Assembly: GCA_902463725.1 (NCBI GenBank)
Contig: CABQGK010000004.1
Coordinates: 165,434 to 229,433, forward strand
Direction: 5' to 3'
Length of the DNA stretch: 64,000 nt
From: an uncultured Sutterella sp.
Lineage (GTDB): Bacteria; Pseudomonadota; Gammaproteobacteria; Burkholderiales; Burkholderiaceae_F
Shown here piece after piece: positions 42,085 to 51,178 of this stretch. The position numbers and the translations under genes are program-made. Within the stretch, counting starts at the first letter, position 1. Each line of letters opens with the position of its first letter. The notes beneath the pieces were generated by a model. It was given only the letters and a program-made list of their open reading frames with translations. It did not search any database and was not told the origin of the DNA.

Positions 42085-43578
42085 TTAGCTGACTAAAGCC
42101 AAAAAATCACGATCTAGGCTATCGAGCGCCTCATGTAGCGCTTTCTCGAGTCGAGTAATGTCGGCATGCCAAAGCTGAGCCCCACGCTCAGCGCAAGCAA
42201 AGAGTTTGTCGAGTGATTCTGGTTGCGGTCCTCCCTGAACGGCTCTTTGCGCAACAATGTGTGCAGGATCGAGTACCGCTCGAAACTGCTCTTGTGAAAG
42301 CGGAAACGCTTCAGGCAAGTGTTCAAATGCGTCGGGCATTTCAGCACGGATATCGCGGTAGATGTCGCTAACGACATCAACGGAAATGCTCTTTGGCGTT
42401 AGGTGCTTTTGGCGTGCTACCGTCACCATACGACTTGCGAGTGTGTGGCCGATACGGAACGGAATGCCAAAGTCGCGCATGAGCACGTCGGCGAGTTCTT
42501 GCGAGGCAGACCAATCGTGATTGAGTTCTTCGAGTGCTCGCTCACGATTAACTGTCAGCATGCCGATGAGTTTTGCAAAGCGTCCAATGACATTGGTGGC
42601 ATCTCCCACTGTTTCGCGGTTCAGAATCTCGTCCTTTGCGTCATACATGCCAGTAGGCAGATTGTGCGCACGCATCACTACACCCTGTATGCGCGCTAGC
42701 ACTTCCCCTGCATCACGACGGATATCAATAATCGGACCAGGGTTGCGCTTTTGCGGCATGGCGCTCGAGGCGTAGGTGGTTGATACCAAAATCCACGGCT
42801 CAGGCTGAGCATATTGCTGCATCACTTCGGCGATGATTTGGCAGATGTGTAGGAGTGGATGCGTAAGCACAAGTGAGGCCTCTACGGCCACGTCGGTGCC
42901 GGCCACCTGTCCTGCATCGAACGTATTCTCAACAGGTTTTTCAAACCCCAGATAAGCTGACATCCCTTGACGGTCTAAAGGCCAGCCCGTGCCGTTGAGC
43001 ACGCAGCTTCCCATCGGGCATTCGTTTAACCGTTGGTAGAAGGCCGCAGTGCGATCGAGGTCTCGCATGAAGGCGGTTGCGTGCGCAAGGAGCACATGTG
43101 AGAAATCCGAAGGTTGGGCAACAACGCCATTGGTGTAGCAGGGCACGAGCGTGCCGCGTTGCTGCTGTGCCATTTGGATGAGTGCATCGACGACTGCGAT
43201 AAGCGCCTTCATAAGCTCGAGCGTCTCGTCGCGCAAGATCGCTCGCTGAAAAGTCGAGTGAATGTCTTGACTCGAGCGACCTGCGTGCATGAGGCTAAGT
43301 TCATAACCCGCCTTCTTAACAAGAAGCGGTTCGTAACGAATGTACATCCGCGGTCGCGCAGCCCCTGGAGTCTGAGCCTCCGCATAGACCTCACTGACGG
43401 CGCGGGCAAAGCGGACAGCCTGATCGTGCGTTAGTAACCCCTTGCGTACATTGGTGAGTAGGGTCGCCTTGTTGACTTCAGTCATCCAAAAGAATTCGTC
43501 ACGGCCTGCAATGCCTTTCCACGCATCATGATCTGCCTCTGCGGCAGCTGCTCCAGATGAAATGTATCCCAAAGACAT
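42085..43578 (-). CDS. Argininosuccinate lyase-like fumarate-releasing lyase
   Basis: The 497-residue protein of the aspartase/fumarase/ASL superfamily has HAGRSSQDIH, LNGTGWPL and the signature SSAMPQKRNPG. The rest departs from biosynthetic ArgH, and the gene is not near arginine genes. Superfamily members split C-N bonds and release fumarate; EDDS lyase and related catabolic lyases share this layout. It lies 23 bases after a DcuC-like transporter gene, itself after a porin gene. I infer a pathway that imports an N-succinyl-type or similar compound and yields fumarate for respiration. The substrate is unknown. Confidence 0.8.
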   Translation of the reverse strand: MSLGYISSGAAAAEADHDAWKGIAGRDEFFWMTEVNKATLLTNVRKGLLTHDQAVRFARAVSEVYAEAQTPGAARPRMYIRYEPLLVKKAGYELSLMHAGRSSQDIHSTFQRAILRDETLELMKALIAVVDALIQMAQQQRGTLVPCYTNGVVAQPSDFSHVLLAHATAFMRDLDRTAAFYQRLNECPMGSCVLNGTGWPLDRQGMSAYLGFEKPVENTFDAGQVAGTDVAVEASLVLTHPLLHICQIIAEVMQQYAQPEPWILVSTTYASSAMPQKRNPGPIIDIRRDAGEVLARIQGVVMRAHNLPTGMYDAKDEILNRETVGDATNVIGRFAKLIGMLTVNRERALEELNHDWSASQELADVLMRDFGIPFRIGHTLASRMVTVARQKHLTPKSISVDVVSDIYRDIRAEMPDAFEHLPEAFPLSQEQFRAVLDPAHIVAQRAVQGGPQPESLDKLFACAERGAQLWHADITRLEKALHEALDSLDRDFLALVS

Positions 43579-43601
43579 GTGTTACTCCAAAAAGACAGTT
43601 T

Positions 43602-44990
43602 TTACGGCAGGAGGATGACCGTTGCAGCCAAAGAGACGATAAGTCCAACAGTGCAAGGAATCCACGTTCTCCTCACTACTTCAAGTGGGCTCACCTTTGC
43701 AAAGCCCGCCATGATAATGACGATGCCCGCGACGGGTGAAACTGGGCGCATCATTTCGCTTGCAAGCTGCATCATCATGGCAAGACTAGTCGCGTCGCCG
43801 CCGAGACCATGCGCAACGGCAGGTGCTATCGGAACCAGGCCAGTAAAGGATGCAACGCCAGAGCCAGTAAGGACGGTGACAATGGTGATGACGATGGATA
43901 CGACAATACCAGTTCCTGCCATGCCGAGGCCAAGTGAATTCGCGCTGTTGACGAGGAGGGCGACTAGCCCAGTGTTCTTGAGCCCCTCGGCGAAAAGTGC
44001 TGCTACGAAGATGAGCCCCACAACATTGGTGAGCATGTTTCCCATGCCTTGGAACATGGCATGCCCATCCTTGAAGACGTTAAGGCTGCGGCGCGTAGCG
44101 AGATCGACCAAAATGGCAACAACCCAACCTACAAACATGGCTGTTGCAACATCGAGAACGATGCTCTTATAGACGAGCTTATTGAAGATGAAAAGCAGAA
44201 TCAGGGGAGTAAGAGGCAAGAGTGCGTAGTATGCGGGTGTTTGTGCAGCTTTAGCCTTTTTAGCTTCGACTTCCGCAAGGTCAAAGGTATTCGAAAGTCT
44301 CCCAGAAGCAGCGTCCTTTTTGTCGAAGTATTTCTGCACGACGATGTGTAGGAGGAGGACGACCAAAATGGAAGGAACTGCGACGGGAATCTGATAGGTG
44401 AGCAGGTAGGTCATTGGGTCGACAGCAGTTGTGCTCGCTGTCAGCACCGCGATGGCGCTAGAGGGTGCGTAAGAGAACACCAGTGCGGAAGAGATGACCG
44501 CTGCAGCAGCAACTGAGCTCACACCTACGCCAATGAGAAGCGGAAAGACAGAGACGGCAAGTAGTGTTCCAAGACCCGCAGCAGACGTTACAACGAGACC
44601 GAGAAGATGCCCAAGCAGGAATACGGCACCAAGAATCACATAGGGGGCACTTAGTTTAGAGAGTGGCTTCGTGCAAAGTGCAACCAATTTATCCGAGGCG
44701 CCTATCCGATCTATGTAGGTGGCAAAGCCCCCTGCCACGAGGATGATGAAGCCCGTGCCTGAGATCTGCGAGCGAGAGAGCGCACGGAGTTGCTCGAAGA
44801 GGTCAAAGCCGATCCAACCAGTCGTCTTGGCGCCTTTGGGAAGTATCCCGTCCACGCCGCCGAGCACGGCGAGTATGTTGAGCGCGAGCCCTGCAAAAAG
44901 CAAAAGCGTGGTGACCTGAATCTTTTTGTAAATACCTATCCCAGTGAGGATCACGATGAGAATGGCAAGGTAAGGAAGAAGCGTGTGCAT
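43602..44990 (-). CDS. DcuC-like C4-dicarboxylate/organic acid transporter
   Basis: The 462-residue membrane protein has about twelve to fourteen helices. Two halves each have a loop rich in Gly/Ser: GLVVTSAAGLGTLLAVS and GSGVASFTGLVPIAP. The second resembles the GSG segment of DcuC-type anaerobic C4-dicarboxylate carriers. It should move a di- or tricarboxylate across the inner membrane. It lies in one operon after the porin (39-base gap) and before the lyase (23-base gap). DcuC versus another ion-transporter branch is not certain. Confidence 0.75.
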   Translation of the reverse strand: MHTLLPYLAILIVILTGIGIYKKIQVTTLLLFAGLALNILAVLGGVDGILPKGAKTTGWIGFDLFEQLRALSRSQISGTGFIILVAGGFATYIDRIGASDKLVALCTKPLSKLSAPYVILGAVFLLGHLLGLVVTSAAGLGTLLAVSVFPLLIGVGVSSVAAAAVISSALVFSYAPSSAIAVLTASTTAVDPMTYLLTYQIPVAVPSILVVLLLHIVVQKYFDKKDAASGRLSNTFDLAEVEAKKAKAAQTPAYYALLPLTPLILLFIFNKLVYKSIVLDVATAMFVGWVVAILVDLATRRSLNVFKDGHAMFQGMGNMLTNVVGLIFVAALFAEGLKNTGLVALLVNSANSLGLGMAGTGIVVSIVITIVTVLTGSGVASFTGLVPIAPAVAHGLGGDATSLAMMMQLASEMMRPVSPVAGIVIIMAGFAKVSPLEVVRRTWIPCTVGLIVSLAATVILLP

Positions 44991-45029
44991 GTCAGAGTTT
45001 CCTGTGAATCATGAGTCTTGTGGCTGTGC

Positions 45030-46130
45030 TTAGAAGAAGTGCACCATGCCTGCGACGAGCTCCATACCGTTGTCACGAACTGTGCCTTGAGCCTTTTCCG
45101 TCTTTTGCTTGATGTAGCCGTAGTTGACGTAGAGATTTGTGCGCTTAGTAAGGGCGTAGTCATAACCTACGCTCGCACCCATGCGGGTAACATCGCTAGT
45201 GATCGTGGAGTAGCCGCTGCTACTAGAGGCTTTCATGAGACCGCCGCCCATCTTTGCCTTCCCTCCGAGTGCTGGCCATTGCAGCACGAACGTTCCACCC
45301 GTGCCGTCAAACAGCCCGTTGCCTTTGAGATAGCCGCCTACTGTATTGAGTGGGCTATCACGAAAAGTCTCAGCCATTGCAAATGCTTTGACTGGGCCGA
45401 AATCATACGCAGCTTGCAACCCGAAACTGATTGGATCGCGATAGACGTCGTTAGAGAGAGCGGTCTTGCTGCCCCGCGCGGTTGTGTCGATAATGGCCTG
45501 TAGCAAGAGCGAGCCATTCATATAACGAACTGCCCCTGCAAAATAGCGATCCTGCTCGTGGTAGTGGGCACTCTCGTCTTCAACAGCGTTGGAGTATTGA
45601 ACGTACACCGTGGTGTTGGCGAGCGTTGGACTTTGCCATACGATGCCATTGTTGGTGTACCAAGTGGTACCGGTTGTGTAGGCCTTGTAACCCGTGATGA
45701 AGTTGGACATTTGGCTGCCGAAGGGATTCACGCGGTACGAGTTAAGCAGCGCCGTAGAGCCAACCACACCTTTAAGGTAGCCGACGTGCCCAGCTGTGAT
45801 CTTACCGAAGGGACCCTCAATCCAGAGAGAGGATTCACGCTCCCAGAGGCGTCCCTGTGTTTGCAACTGCCCTGAGTCAGCTGCAAACTGACTCTCGAGA
45901 ATAAAGCCAAGTTTGTAGCTGTTGCTTAGCGTTTCACTGCCTCGAATGCCGAAGCGGGAAGAATTGCGCATGCCGGACTTCATGGCAACGCTTACATGAC
46001 CATCACCATGGTCACCCCCTTGGCGCGAGAACGACATACCGAGATCGACGTTACCGTAGAGGGTGATTTGCGAAGCATAAGCGCTGCTAAGCCCGCTGAG
46101 TAGGGCGGCAGCTAACAGGGTCTTTTTCAT
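45030..46130 (-). CDS. Outer-membrane porin, betaproteobacterial type
   Basis: The 366-residue protein begins with a signal peptide (MKKTLLAAALLSGLSSAYAS), then SQITLYGNVDLGMSFS, and ends in a beta strand with terminal phenylalanine (GMVHFF). These are standard features of 16-strand Gram-negative porins of Burkholderiales. It heads the porin-transporter-lyase operon, suggesting a substrate-induced porin. An AGGAG site precedes the start. The LysR gene diverges from it. Confidence 0.88.
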   Translation of the reverse strand: MKKTLLAAALLSGLSSAYASQITLYGNVDLGMSFSRQGGDHGDGHVSVAMKSGMRNSSRFGIRGSETLSNSYKLGFILESQFAADSGQLQTQGRLWERESSLWIEGPFGKITAGHVGYLKGVVGSTALLNSYRVNPFGSQMSNFITGYKAYTTGTTWYTNNGIVWQSPTLANTTVYVQYSNAVEDESAHYHEQDRYFAGAVRYMNGSLLLQAIIDTTARGSKTALSNDVYRDPISFGLQAAYDFGPVKAFAMAETFRDSPLNTVGGYLKGNGLFDGTGGTFVLQWPALGGKAKMGGGLMKASSSSGYSTITSDVTRMGASVGYDYALTKRTNLYVNYGYIKQKTEKAQGTVRDNGMELVAGMVHFF

Positions 46131-46208
46131 GAGGGTTTCTCCTAGGGAGTCTGTTTGACAACTCTGTCATTATTCGTGACGAAACCCTTGAGGTAAATGC
46201 TCAAATCA

Positions 46209-46238
46209 TCCACAATATTTTGCATATTTCCACAATAT
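46209..46238. promoter_or_regulatory. Direct repeat in the LysR-porin divergent region
   Basis: TCCACAATAT occurs at 46209-46218 and again at 46229-46238, 20 bases (two helical turns) apart, with TTTTGCATATT between. It lies just upstream of the LysR gene in the shared promoter region, a usual place for LysR-type binding sites. Confidence 0.5.
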
Positions 46239-46261
46239 GTCTAACGGGTGATGGGGGTTGC

Positions 46262-47239
46262 ATGCAACGCGATTGCGATCTTGAGAGTTGGAGGGTGTTC
46301 TGCGCAGTGGCTGATACGGGGAGCATCAGTGCTGCCGCGGAGAGGTTGAATCAGGATGCCTCGGCAGTAAGCCGTACCATTAAGTCGCTCGAGATGGCGC
46401 TCGGCGGCGTCGTTTTCTTTGATCGGTCTATCCGACCAATGAAGCTCACCGCCAACGGTCAAACCGTGCTAGTGCATGCGCGCGAGATGCTTGAGAGCCA
46501 CCGACAGCTATTGGAGTCGATTGACGCCGATCCAATGGCAATGCGTGGCTCGATTCATGTTGGCTTCCCACCCATGGTGTTGCAGCGCTTTTTACTGCCG
46601 TTCCTTATGGCGTTCCACAAGGACTATCCCGAGATTGTCCTCAAGATCGCTGAGTATACGGGGGGCACGCCTGTGAACTTCGACACGAGAAACGGCAGGC
46701 TCGACCTGATTTGCGGCTACGGTGCCGATGCTTCCCATCCAAACATCGTTCAGATCCATTACGGTAATGGGGTGCAGATACCGTGTGCCTCTCCGCTCTA
46801 TCTTGAGAAGCATGGCACGCCGCAAAGTCCTTCTGATCTCATCAATCATACGGGCGTCATTTTCGATAGCCCTCTAAGGCCTCCAGTAAGGTTCCTACAG
46901 AAGGACGGCGTGACGCAATACCTCAAGTGGCGTGATGAAATTCATTTCGATTCTGCTGGGTCCGCCAAGACTGCCGCACTCTACGGTGCAGGCATCCACC
47001 CTGGTATTCCAGCCCTGCATGCCTATGATGCTATCGCTAAGGGTGAGCTTGTCCCCGTGCTTACAGGGTGGTCTTCTCCCGTGACGAAGCTCTATATCTA
47101 TGCGAGAAGTGAGGCGGTCAGGCTCAAGCGGGTGCAGGTCTTTATCGAACGTTACCGTGCGTTTATGAAGGAGCTGCACAAGAACTGCGAGAAGACGCTT
47201 GAGCCATTCTGTGGTGAGGTACGGCTCGGCCTTGACTGA
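46262..47239 (+). CDS. LysR-family regulator of the porin-transporter-lyase operon
   Basis: The 325-residue protein has an N-terminal LysR helix-turn-helix (WRVFCAVADTGSISAAAERLNQDASAVSRTIKSLE) at about 9-45 and a two-lobed effector domain (GSIHVGFPPMV onward). Divergent placement next to the porin operon is the usual arrangement for a LysR regulator and its target. The inducer is probably the imported compound. A TTG upstream would add 14 residues; ATG 46262 with a GGGGG stretch before it is preferred. Confidence 0.85.
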   Translation: MQRDCDLESWRVFCAVADTGSISAAAERLNQDASAVSRTIKSLEMALGGVVFFDRSIRPMKLTANGQTVLVHAREMLESHRQLLESIDADPMAMRGSIHVGFPPMVLQRFLLPFLMAFHKDYPEIVLKIAEYTGGTPVNFDTRNGRLDLICGYGADASHPNIVQIHYGNGVQIPCASPLYLEKHGTPQSPSDLINHTGVIFDSPLRPPVRFLQKDGVTQYLKWRDEIHFDSAGSAKTAALYGAGIHPGIPALHAYDAIAKGELVPVLTGWSSPVTKLYIYARSEAVRLKRVQVFIERYRAFMKELHKNCEKTLEPFCGEVRLGLD

Positions 47240-47406
47240 AAGAGGAAGCGGTAAGTCGTTTGTATAGCGCGGGTTAACACCCTGCCATTTCTCTTTACCA
47301 GTTGGGGCTCTCTGTTTGGTTGTTTCAGAAGAATCCCTAGGGGGGAGTCAGCAACTTGAGATGGATCTCCCAAAAGTAGACCTCCAACTTGATCTAGGAG
47401 ACAAAA

Positions 47407-47748
47407 ATGTCATCTATGGAGGATATGACCATCATGCCCCGCATTCGTCGGAAGTTCACAGTGGAGTTCAAACGCAACGCCGTTACCCTTGTTGATGAAG
47501 AACACCGCCCCATCTCTCACGTTGCCCATGACCTGAACATTTCACCTAAAACCCTCGCGACATGGATACGCCAAAAGCAGGAGGGAAAACTTGAAGGGAA
47601 GATTGCCGCAGGGGTAAACGAAGAGGCCATGCGGATGTCTGACCTCTTGGCAGAGAACCAACAGCTCAAGGCGGAGATACTGCTGCTAAAAAATTCGCGG
47701 CGTATCTTTCCCGCAACGGGCTCGGGTGAGATACGCTTTTATCGATGA
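47407..47748 (+). pseudogene. IS3-family transposase OrfA, frameshifted at its end
   Basis: OrfA has the IS3 helix-turn-helix (RRKFTVEFKRNAVTLVDEE, NISPKTLATWIRQKQ) and a leucine-zipper-like end (ENQQLKAEILLLK). After LLLK the frame reads an unrelated tail. A -1 shift at the A-run near 47690 would give KFAAYLSRNGLG, the normal end. This A-run is also where active IS3 elements make their programmed -1 shift, so the break may be partly the natural frameshift site. Confidence 0.8.
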
Positions 47749-48645
47749 GGTTCGCGCAGTCCTGACCTCTTGATCCGTAGCCTACGTCTTGAGCGTATTT
47801 GCGAAATCATGGACGTTAGCGTTAGTGGTTACTACAAGTGGAAAGCAGGTCTCCGTCAGGAGGCACCGCCACGAGTTAGGAAACTCGTTCCCGAGCAAGT
47901 GATCATCAACGAGATGTACCAGTTTCGCAAGAAGCACCGTTTTACCCCTGGCGTGCGCCAATTCCATGCGTACTTGAGAACCCGTGGGCTAGCTGTCACC
48001 GTGAAGCGGCTACGGCCTCTGCTACGGTCAAACGGCTTCATTGGCTATCGACGTCGTTGCCGTGTCAAGACGACGGACAGTGGTCATAACATGAGCACGT
48101 ATCCAAATGTGCTCAAGCGAGAATTCCACTCTGGGCAGTTAAATAAGGCGCGGTGCTCGGATATTACGTATCTTCCGACCTTGGAGGGGTTCGTTTATTT
48201 ACTGTGCAACATCGACATAGGAAGCCGTCGACTCATTGGGTGGCCGCTCGACACAACTATGACGGTCATTAGCGCTGAGGGCGCTTACGATGGCATTCTG
48301 CAATCAAGGTCAGGACAAGTTACCAGAAACAATTTTCCACTCCGACCAAGGTTGTCAGTACTGTGCGCACCAGTTCCAAAGCGCCCTTCGCGACGCTCAA
48401 ATGATCACAAGCATGAGTAGAAAGGGGGGGAGTGTTGGGACAATGCTGTAGCCGAGTCATTCTGGAACACAGCCAAGCGCGAAATTTTAGGCGCTCGCCC
48501 CCACTTCAATGGCATAGTTGAAGCCATCGAGCGCACTGAGGCTTGGATTCGATATTACAATGAGGAACGTCCTCACTCAGCCATTGGGATGATCTCACCC
48601 ATGGCTTACGAGCGCCAATTGACGGGCGTTTCAATGGTAGGATAG
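47726..48645 (+). pseudogene. IS3-family transposase OrfB, broken by at least three frameshifts
   Basis: Pieces of one DDE integrase lie in different frames. VRYAFIDEVRAVLTS starts at 47726. The main part lies at 47770-48300 (ERICEIMDVSVSGYYKW, SDITYLPTLEGFVYLLCNIDIG). HSDQGCQYCAHQF lies near 48330, and WDNAVAESFWNTAK with YYNEERPHSAIG lies at 48440-48590. The last break falls in a run of seven G. The element can no longer make a transposase. Confidence 0.85.
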
Positions 48646-48726
48646 TTTTTTAAAACTACTTATAGGGGCCCACCTCAAATTGGAGGGGGGTACTCACTTC
48701 ACATAAGTATCCCCCCCCCCACAGGT

Positions 48727-48746
48727 GACTGGGCTGTTTCCCAGTC
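48727..48746 (+). promoter_or_regulatory. Hairpin in the leader of the small orphan gene
   Basis: GACTGGG (48727-48733) pairs with CCCAGTC (48740-48746) over a six-base loop, 33 bases before the start codon at 48779. A second G/C-run dyad lies at about 48683-48720. It may be a leader structure or the end of the IS3 insertion scar. Confidence 0.4.
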
Positions 48747-48778
48747 GTTCATTCGACTTTTACGATAGGAGAATCATT

Positions 48779-49105
48779 ATGTCGAATAAACTTTTTGCCA
48801 TCGCTGGCAATCTTGGTTCCGCTCTCATTGACTTGACTGCGGGTTTGGCTGTTGTTGCCAAGGATGTGAGCAATCGTGCTCCAGCGATTCTTCGCACTGG
48901 CACTGACATCATCGATGCTGGTTCCTTCCTGCTCTATGTTGGGCAGGATTGTGCAATCCGCAGTGTCGCTGGTCAGAAGGGTGTGGAGGCTGTTCGTAAA
49001 CTGAACAAGTCTGCTCACACCCCTGAAGACTACGACATCGCTCGTGATGAATTTCATCAGGGCATGCTCGACCTTGAAGAAGATGATAACGACAAGGAAG
49101 AGTAA
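48779..49105 (+). CDS. Small protein of unknown function between two decayed IS elements
   Basis: This 108-residue protein has an AGGAG site seven bases before the ATG. The N-terminal half is hydrophobic and helical (KLFAIAGNLGSALIDLTAGLAVVAK), the middle has one Cys (YVGQDCAIRSVAG), and the last twenty residues are very acidic (LDLEEDDNDKEE). I recognise no family. The intact frame, good ribosome site and strong terminator suggest it is expressed. An acidic tail and small size would suit a DNA-mimic, antitoxin or anti-defence type protein, but this is speculation. Confidence 0.6.
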   Translation: MSNKLFAIAGNLGSALIDLTAGLAVVAKDVSNRAPAILRTGTDIIDAGSFLLYVGQDCAIRSVAGQKGVEAVRKLNKSAHTPEDYDIARDEFHQGMLDLEEDDNDKEE

Positions 49106-49114
49106 CAAGTGAAA

Positions 49115-49144
49115 AGAACCAGAGGGAAAAATCCCTCTGGTTCT
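49115..49144 (+). terminator. Terminator of the small orphan gene
   Basis: AGAACCAGAGGGA (49115-49127) pairs perfectly with TCCCTCTGGTTCT (49132-49144) over AAAA, nine bases after the stop codon. The T-run is weak (GAATCTT). The long stem makes termination likely. Confidence 0.7.
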
Positions 49145-49150
49145 GAATCT

Positions 49151-49183
49151 TAATACCTTGGCATGTTATGTGTCAAGGTATTA
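49151..49183. repeat. Perfect 10-base inverted repeat beside the IS1202-like element
   Basis: TAATACCTTG (49151-49160) and CAAGGTATTA (49174-49183) flank 13 bases, directly after the orphan gene's terminator and eight bases before the IS end. It may be a second terminator or a target feature of the insertion. Confidence 0.5.
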
Positions 49184-49197
49184 GGGTTCATGTTAGC

Positions 49198-49263
49198 GCA
49201 ACGCGATTTTGACAGTAAATGCAACGCGACTTTGTCAGTCATTTACTCAGCGATTTTGATAGT
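49198..49263. repeat. Three tandem copies of the IS end motif
   Basis: GCAACGCGATTTTGACAGT (49198), GCAACGCGACTTTGTCAGT (49221) and CAGCGATTTTGATAGT (49248) follow at 23 and 27 bases. They are successive, increasingly diverged transposase-binding repeats of the left IS end. Confidence 0.75.
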
Positions 49264-49367
49264 GCAGACGCTTCCAACCTACTGAGTTCTGTTGTTACAT
49301 TTAAAAACATGATACTTAGAGGTGTGGCATCTTTATGTAGGTGATCGGCTCCGCGGTCGGAGACGAT

Positions 49368-50750
49368 ATGCGTCGTAAACCTATTACTGCCCCTAAGAAT
49401 CTTGGAGATATTCTCCTGGCATACGAGCAAAAAACCATTGTCCTTGCTACAGCCTTAGCGCTAACGCGGCTGCAGGAGCGGACGTTTTATAGGAGGTTAA
49501 AGCACTGGCGTATGGCGGCTCCCTCGCACTGCAGCATCAAAACACAGGGAAGATTCCTCACAACAAAATGTCGACCGAGGACAAGGACAAAATCATTATC
49601 CTTATTCGGGAAAAGTACTGGGACTTTAGCACCCAGTTGCTGACCGAAACCTTGGCGGACTCTGAGGCATCTATATTTCTAGAGAGACTGCTAGGCGTTT
49701 AATTCGGGAGGCGTTCCCTACTTCGGAAAGTCGGAGGGATAGGCAAGAACATCCGCTGCGTAGACGCCGCAGTTCGTTTGGGGAGCTTATCCAGATTGAC
49801 GGCAGCCCACATGATTGGTTTAGTACGGGAGAGATCTCAGCCTGCTTGATTGCGTTCATTGACGACGCCACTGGTAGGATCACCGCAGCCCGATTCTTCA
49901 AAGTAGAAGAGTTTCAAGCTCTTACAGGAACGTATCCGCCGTTATGGTATCCTGATCGCTCTCTACAGCGATCGTCATAGCGTTTTCACAGCCAAATACG
50001 ATCGACGCACTTGTGAATATCAGACTGAAACACAGTTTTCACGCATGTGCAACGCCCTTGGTATTGACCTAATCCTTGCTCAGTCGCCAAATGCGAAAGG
50101 AAGGGTGGAGCGCATGTTTCAAACTTTACAGCAACGGTGGCCCCCTTTGTTTCGCGTCGCAGAGATCACTACCATTGAACAAGCGAACATGCGCATAGGA
50201 GAGTTTATCGAAAAATTCAACCAACGATTTGCGGTCGCTCCAAGAAATGAACAAGATGCACACGTCAGACTTGGAGAAGACGACCTACAGGGACTAGAGC
50301 GTATAGGGGCAGTATGGTTAGAGCGAACCATTAGTTCTTCACTAACCGTATCTGTAGCCCGAAACACATTGCAGATTTACGGGGGTGGTGCGGAGCGAAC
50401 TGCCATTATGAAAACTCGCTGCCGTGTTATCCAATACCCGAGCAACAATCGGTTTGAGATTGTCTGGAAGAGCCGCACAGGGGAAGAAAAAGCTACTCCC
50501 CTTCAAGGTCATCGAACGGGCAAAAGTTATGCAACCCACACCGTTAGAGGCTACGGCCAAGACGGTAGATGTAACTATCAAAACCGGCAATGCATGGGTA
50601 AAAAGGTACCACAAAGAGGCGGCTCAAGCTCAGCAAAAAAAGTTGTCGAAAGAACGGCAACTCGAAGAGGCCGAAGCTCTGGAACGTAAGTTGGCCGAAA
50701 TCCATGGCCCTGAAGTGGCGGCCAAAATTGTTGGCACTAAGAAAGACTAA
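49368..50750 (+). pseudogene. IS1202-like (ISNCY) transposase, multiply frameshifted
   Basis: Fragments of one DDE transposase lie in several frames. The N-terminal part starts at 49368 (MRRKPITAPKNLGDILLAY). A DDE region around 49780-49870 includes FGELIQIDGSPHDWF and IAFIDDATGRI. The conserved SPNAKGRVERMFQTLQQRW lies at about 50090 in a frame open from 50045 to 50689. The C-terminal part is in a further frame to 50750 (KRYHKEAAQAQQKKLSKERQ...GTKKD). At least three shifts are needed to join them, so it is inactive. Confidence 0.85.
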
Positions 50751-50793
50751 CTGAAACACGCAGGTGCCGATCACACATTCCTGCTGAAAATGG

Positions 50794-50849
50794 GGGTAGG
50801 CTCCTAACGGAGCAGGGCTCTGCCCTCGTCGCGCAAGCGCGCCTCACCC
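50794..50849. repeat. Cloverleaf-like GC-rich inverted-repeat structure
   Basis: An outer stem (GGGTAGGC 50794-50801 with GCCTCACCC 50841-50849, one bulge) can enclose three small hairpins: GCTCC/GGAGC (50800-50813, competing with the base of the stem), AGGGC/GCCCT (50814-50826) and CGCG/CGCG (50830-50841). It lies after the transposase stop inside the IS1202-like element. It may be an element-encoded terminator or a structured RNA or DNA site. Confidence 0.45.
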
Positions 50850-50862
50850 TAGGTATTTAGAT

Positions 50863-50940
50863 AAACGAAAAAGATGGCCCTCCTGAAGGTAGATACAGAA
50901 ACTCCCACCCAAAGACTGAGCGGGGAGCTCTTTTTCGTTT
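50863..50940. repeat. Perfect 12-base inverted repeat with 54-base loop
   Basis: AAACGAAAAAGA (50863-50874) and TCTTTTTCGTTT (50929-50940) can pair perfectly. On the plus strand the right arm supplies a T-run after a GGGGAGC stem part, so it may be a terminator for the transposase gene. A structured RNA is possible. No coding frame fits the loop. Confidence 0.5.
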
Positions 50941-51178
50941 ACGGTCATCGCCACCTCTAGCTGTACCGTACTGGCAGATTACCCTCTCCTAGGTCAAAAA
51001 TCAAAACCCGTGTTTTAACCAAAAGTTGCTGCAATGGGGATGAGGTTAGGAGCTATCAACGCACAGGGTCTCATCGTTTCCACATGCTCGATTCCTAAGA
51101 TTTTGGAGTCCATTTAGTGCTAAAAATTAGCCAATTGTCACCCCGTTTTTTTACTGTCAGAATCGCGTTGCACTTACA

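Larger units (their letters stand above)
47356..48678 (+). mobile_element. IS3-family insertion sequence, decayed
   Basis: The terminal inverted repeats read TTGAGATGG at the left (47356) and, on the other strand, TTGAGGTGG at the right (48678). Both go on to AAGTAG about 20 bases in. Between them are an OrfA/OrfB transposase pair with DDE residues but several frameshifts. No clear target-site duplication remains. The element is about 1.32 kb, normal for the family. Confidence 0.85.
49191..51178 (+). mobile_element. IS1202-like (ISNCY family) insertion sequence, decayed
   Basis: The ends are inverted repeats: GCAACGCGATTTTGACAGT (49198-49216) against GCAACGCGATTCTGACAGT on the other strand (51171-51153). 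Outer bases TGTTAG and TGTAAG put the tips near 49191 and 51178. Inside the left end the motif recurs at 49221-49239 and 49248-49263, the sort of subterminal repeats a transposase binds. The transposase gene between is broken. The element is about 1.99 kb; no target duplication was found. Confidence 0.8.

Noticed and set aside
49198..49263. CRISPR-like short repeats
   Set aside because: Three diverging copies at unequal spacing match the IS end on the other side, so they are transposase-binding repeats.
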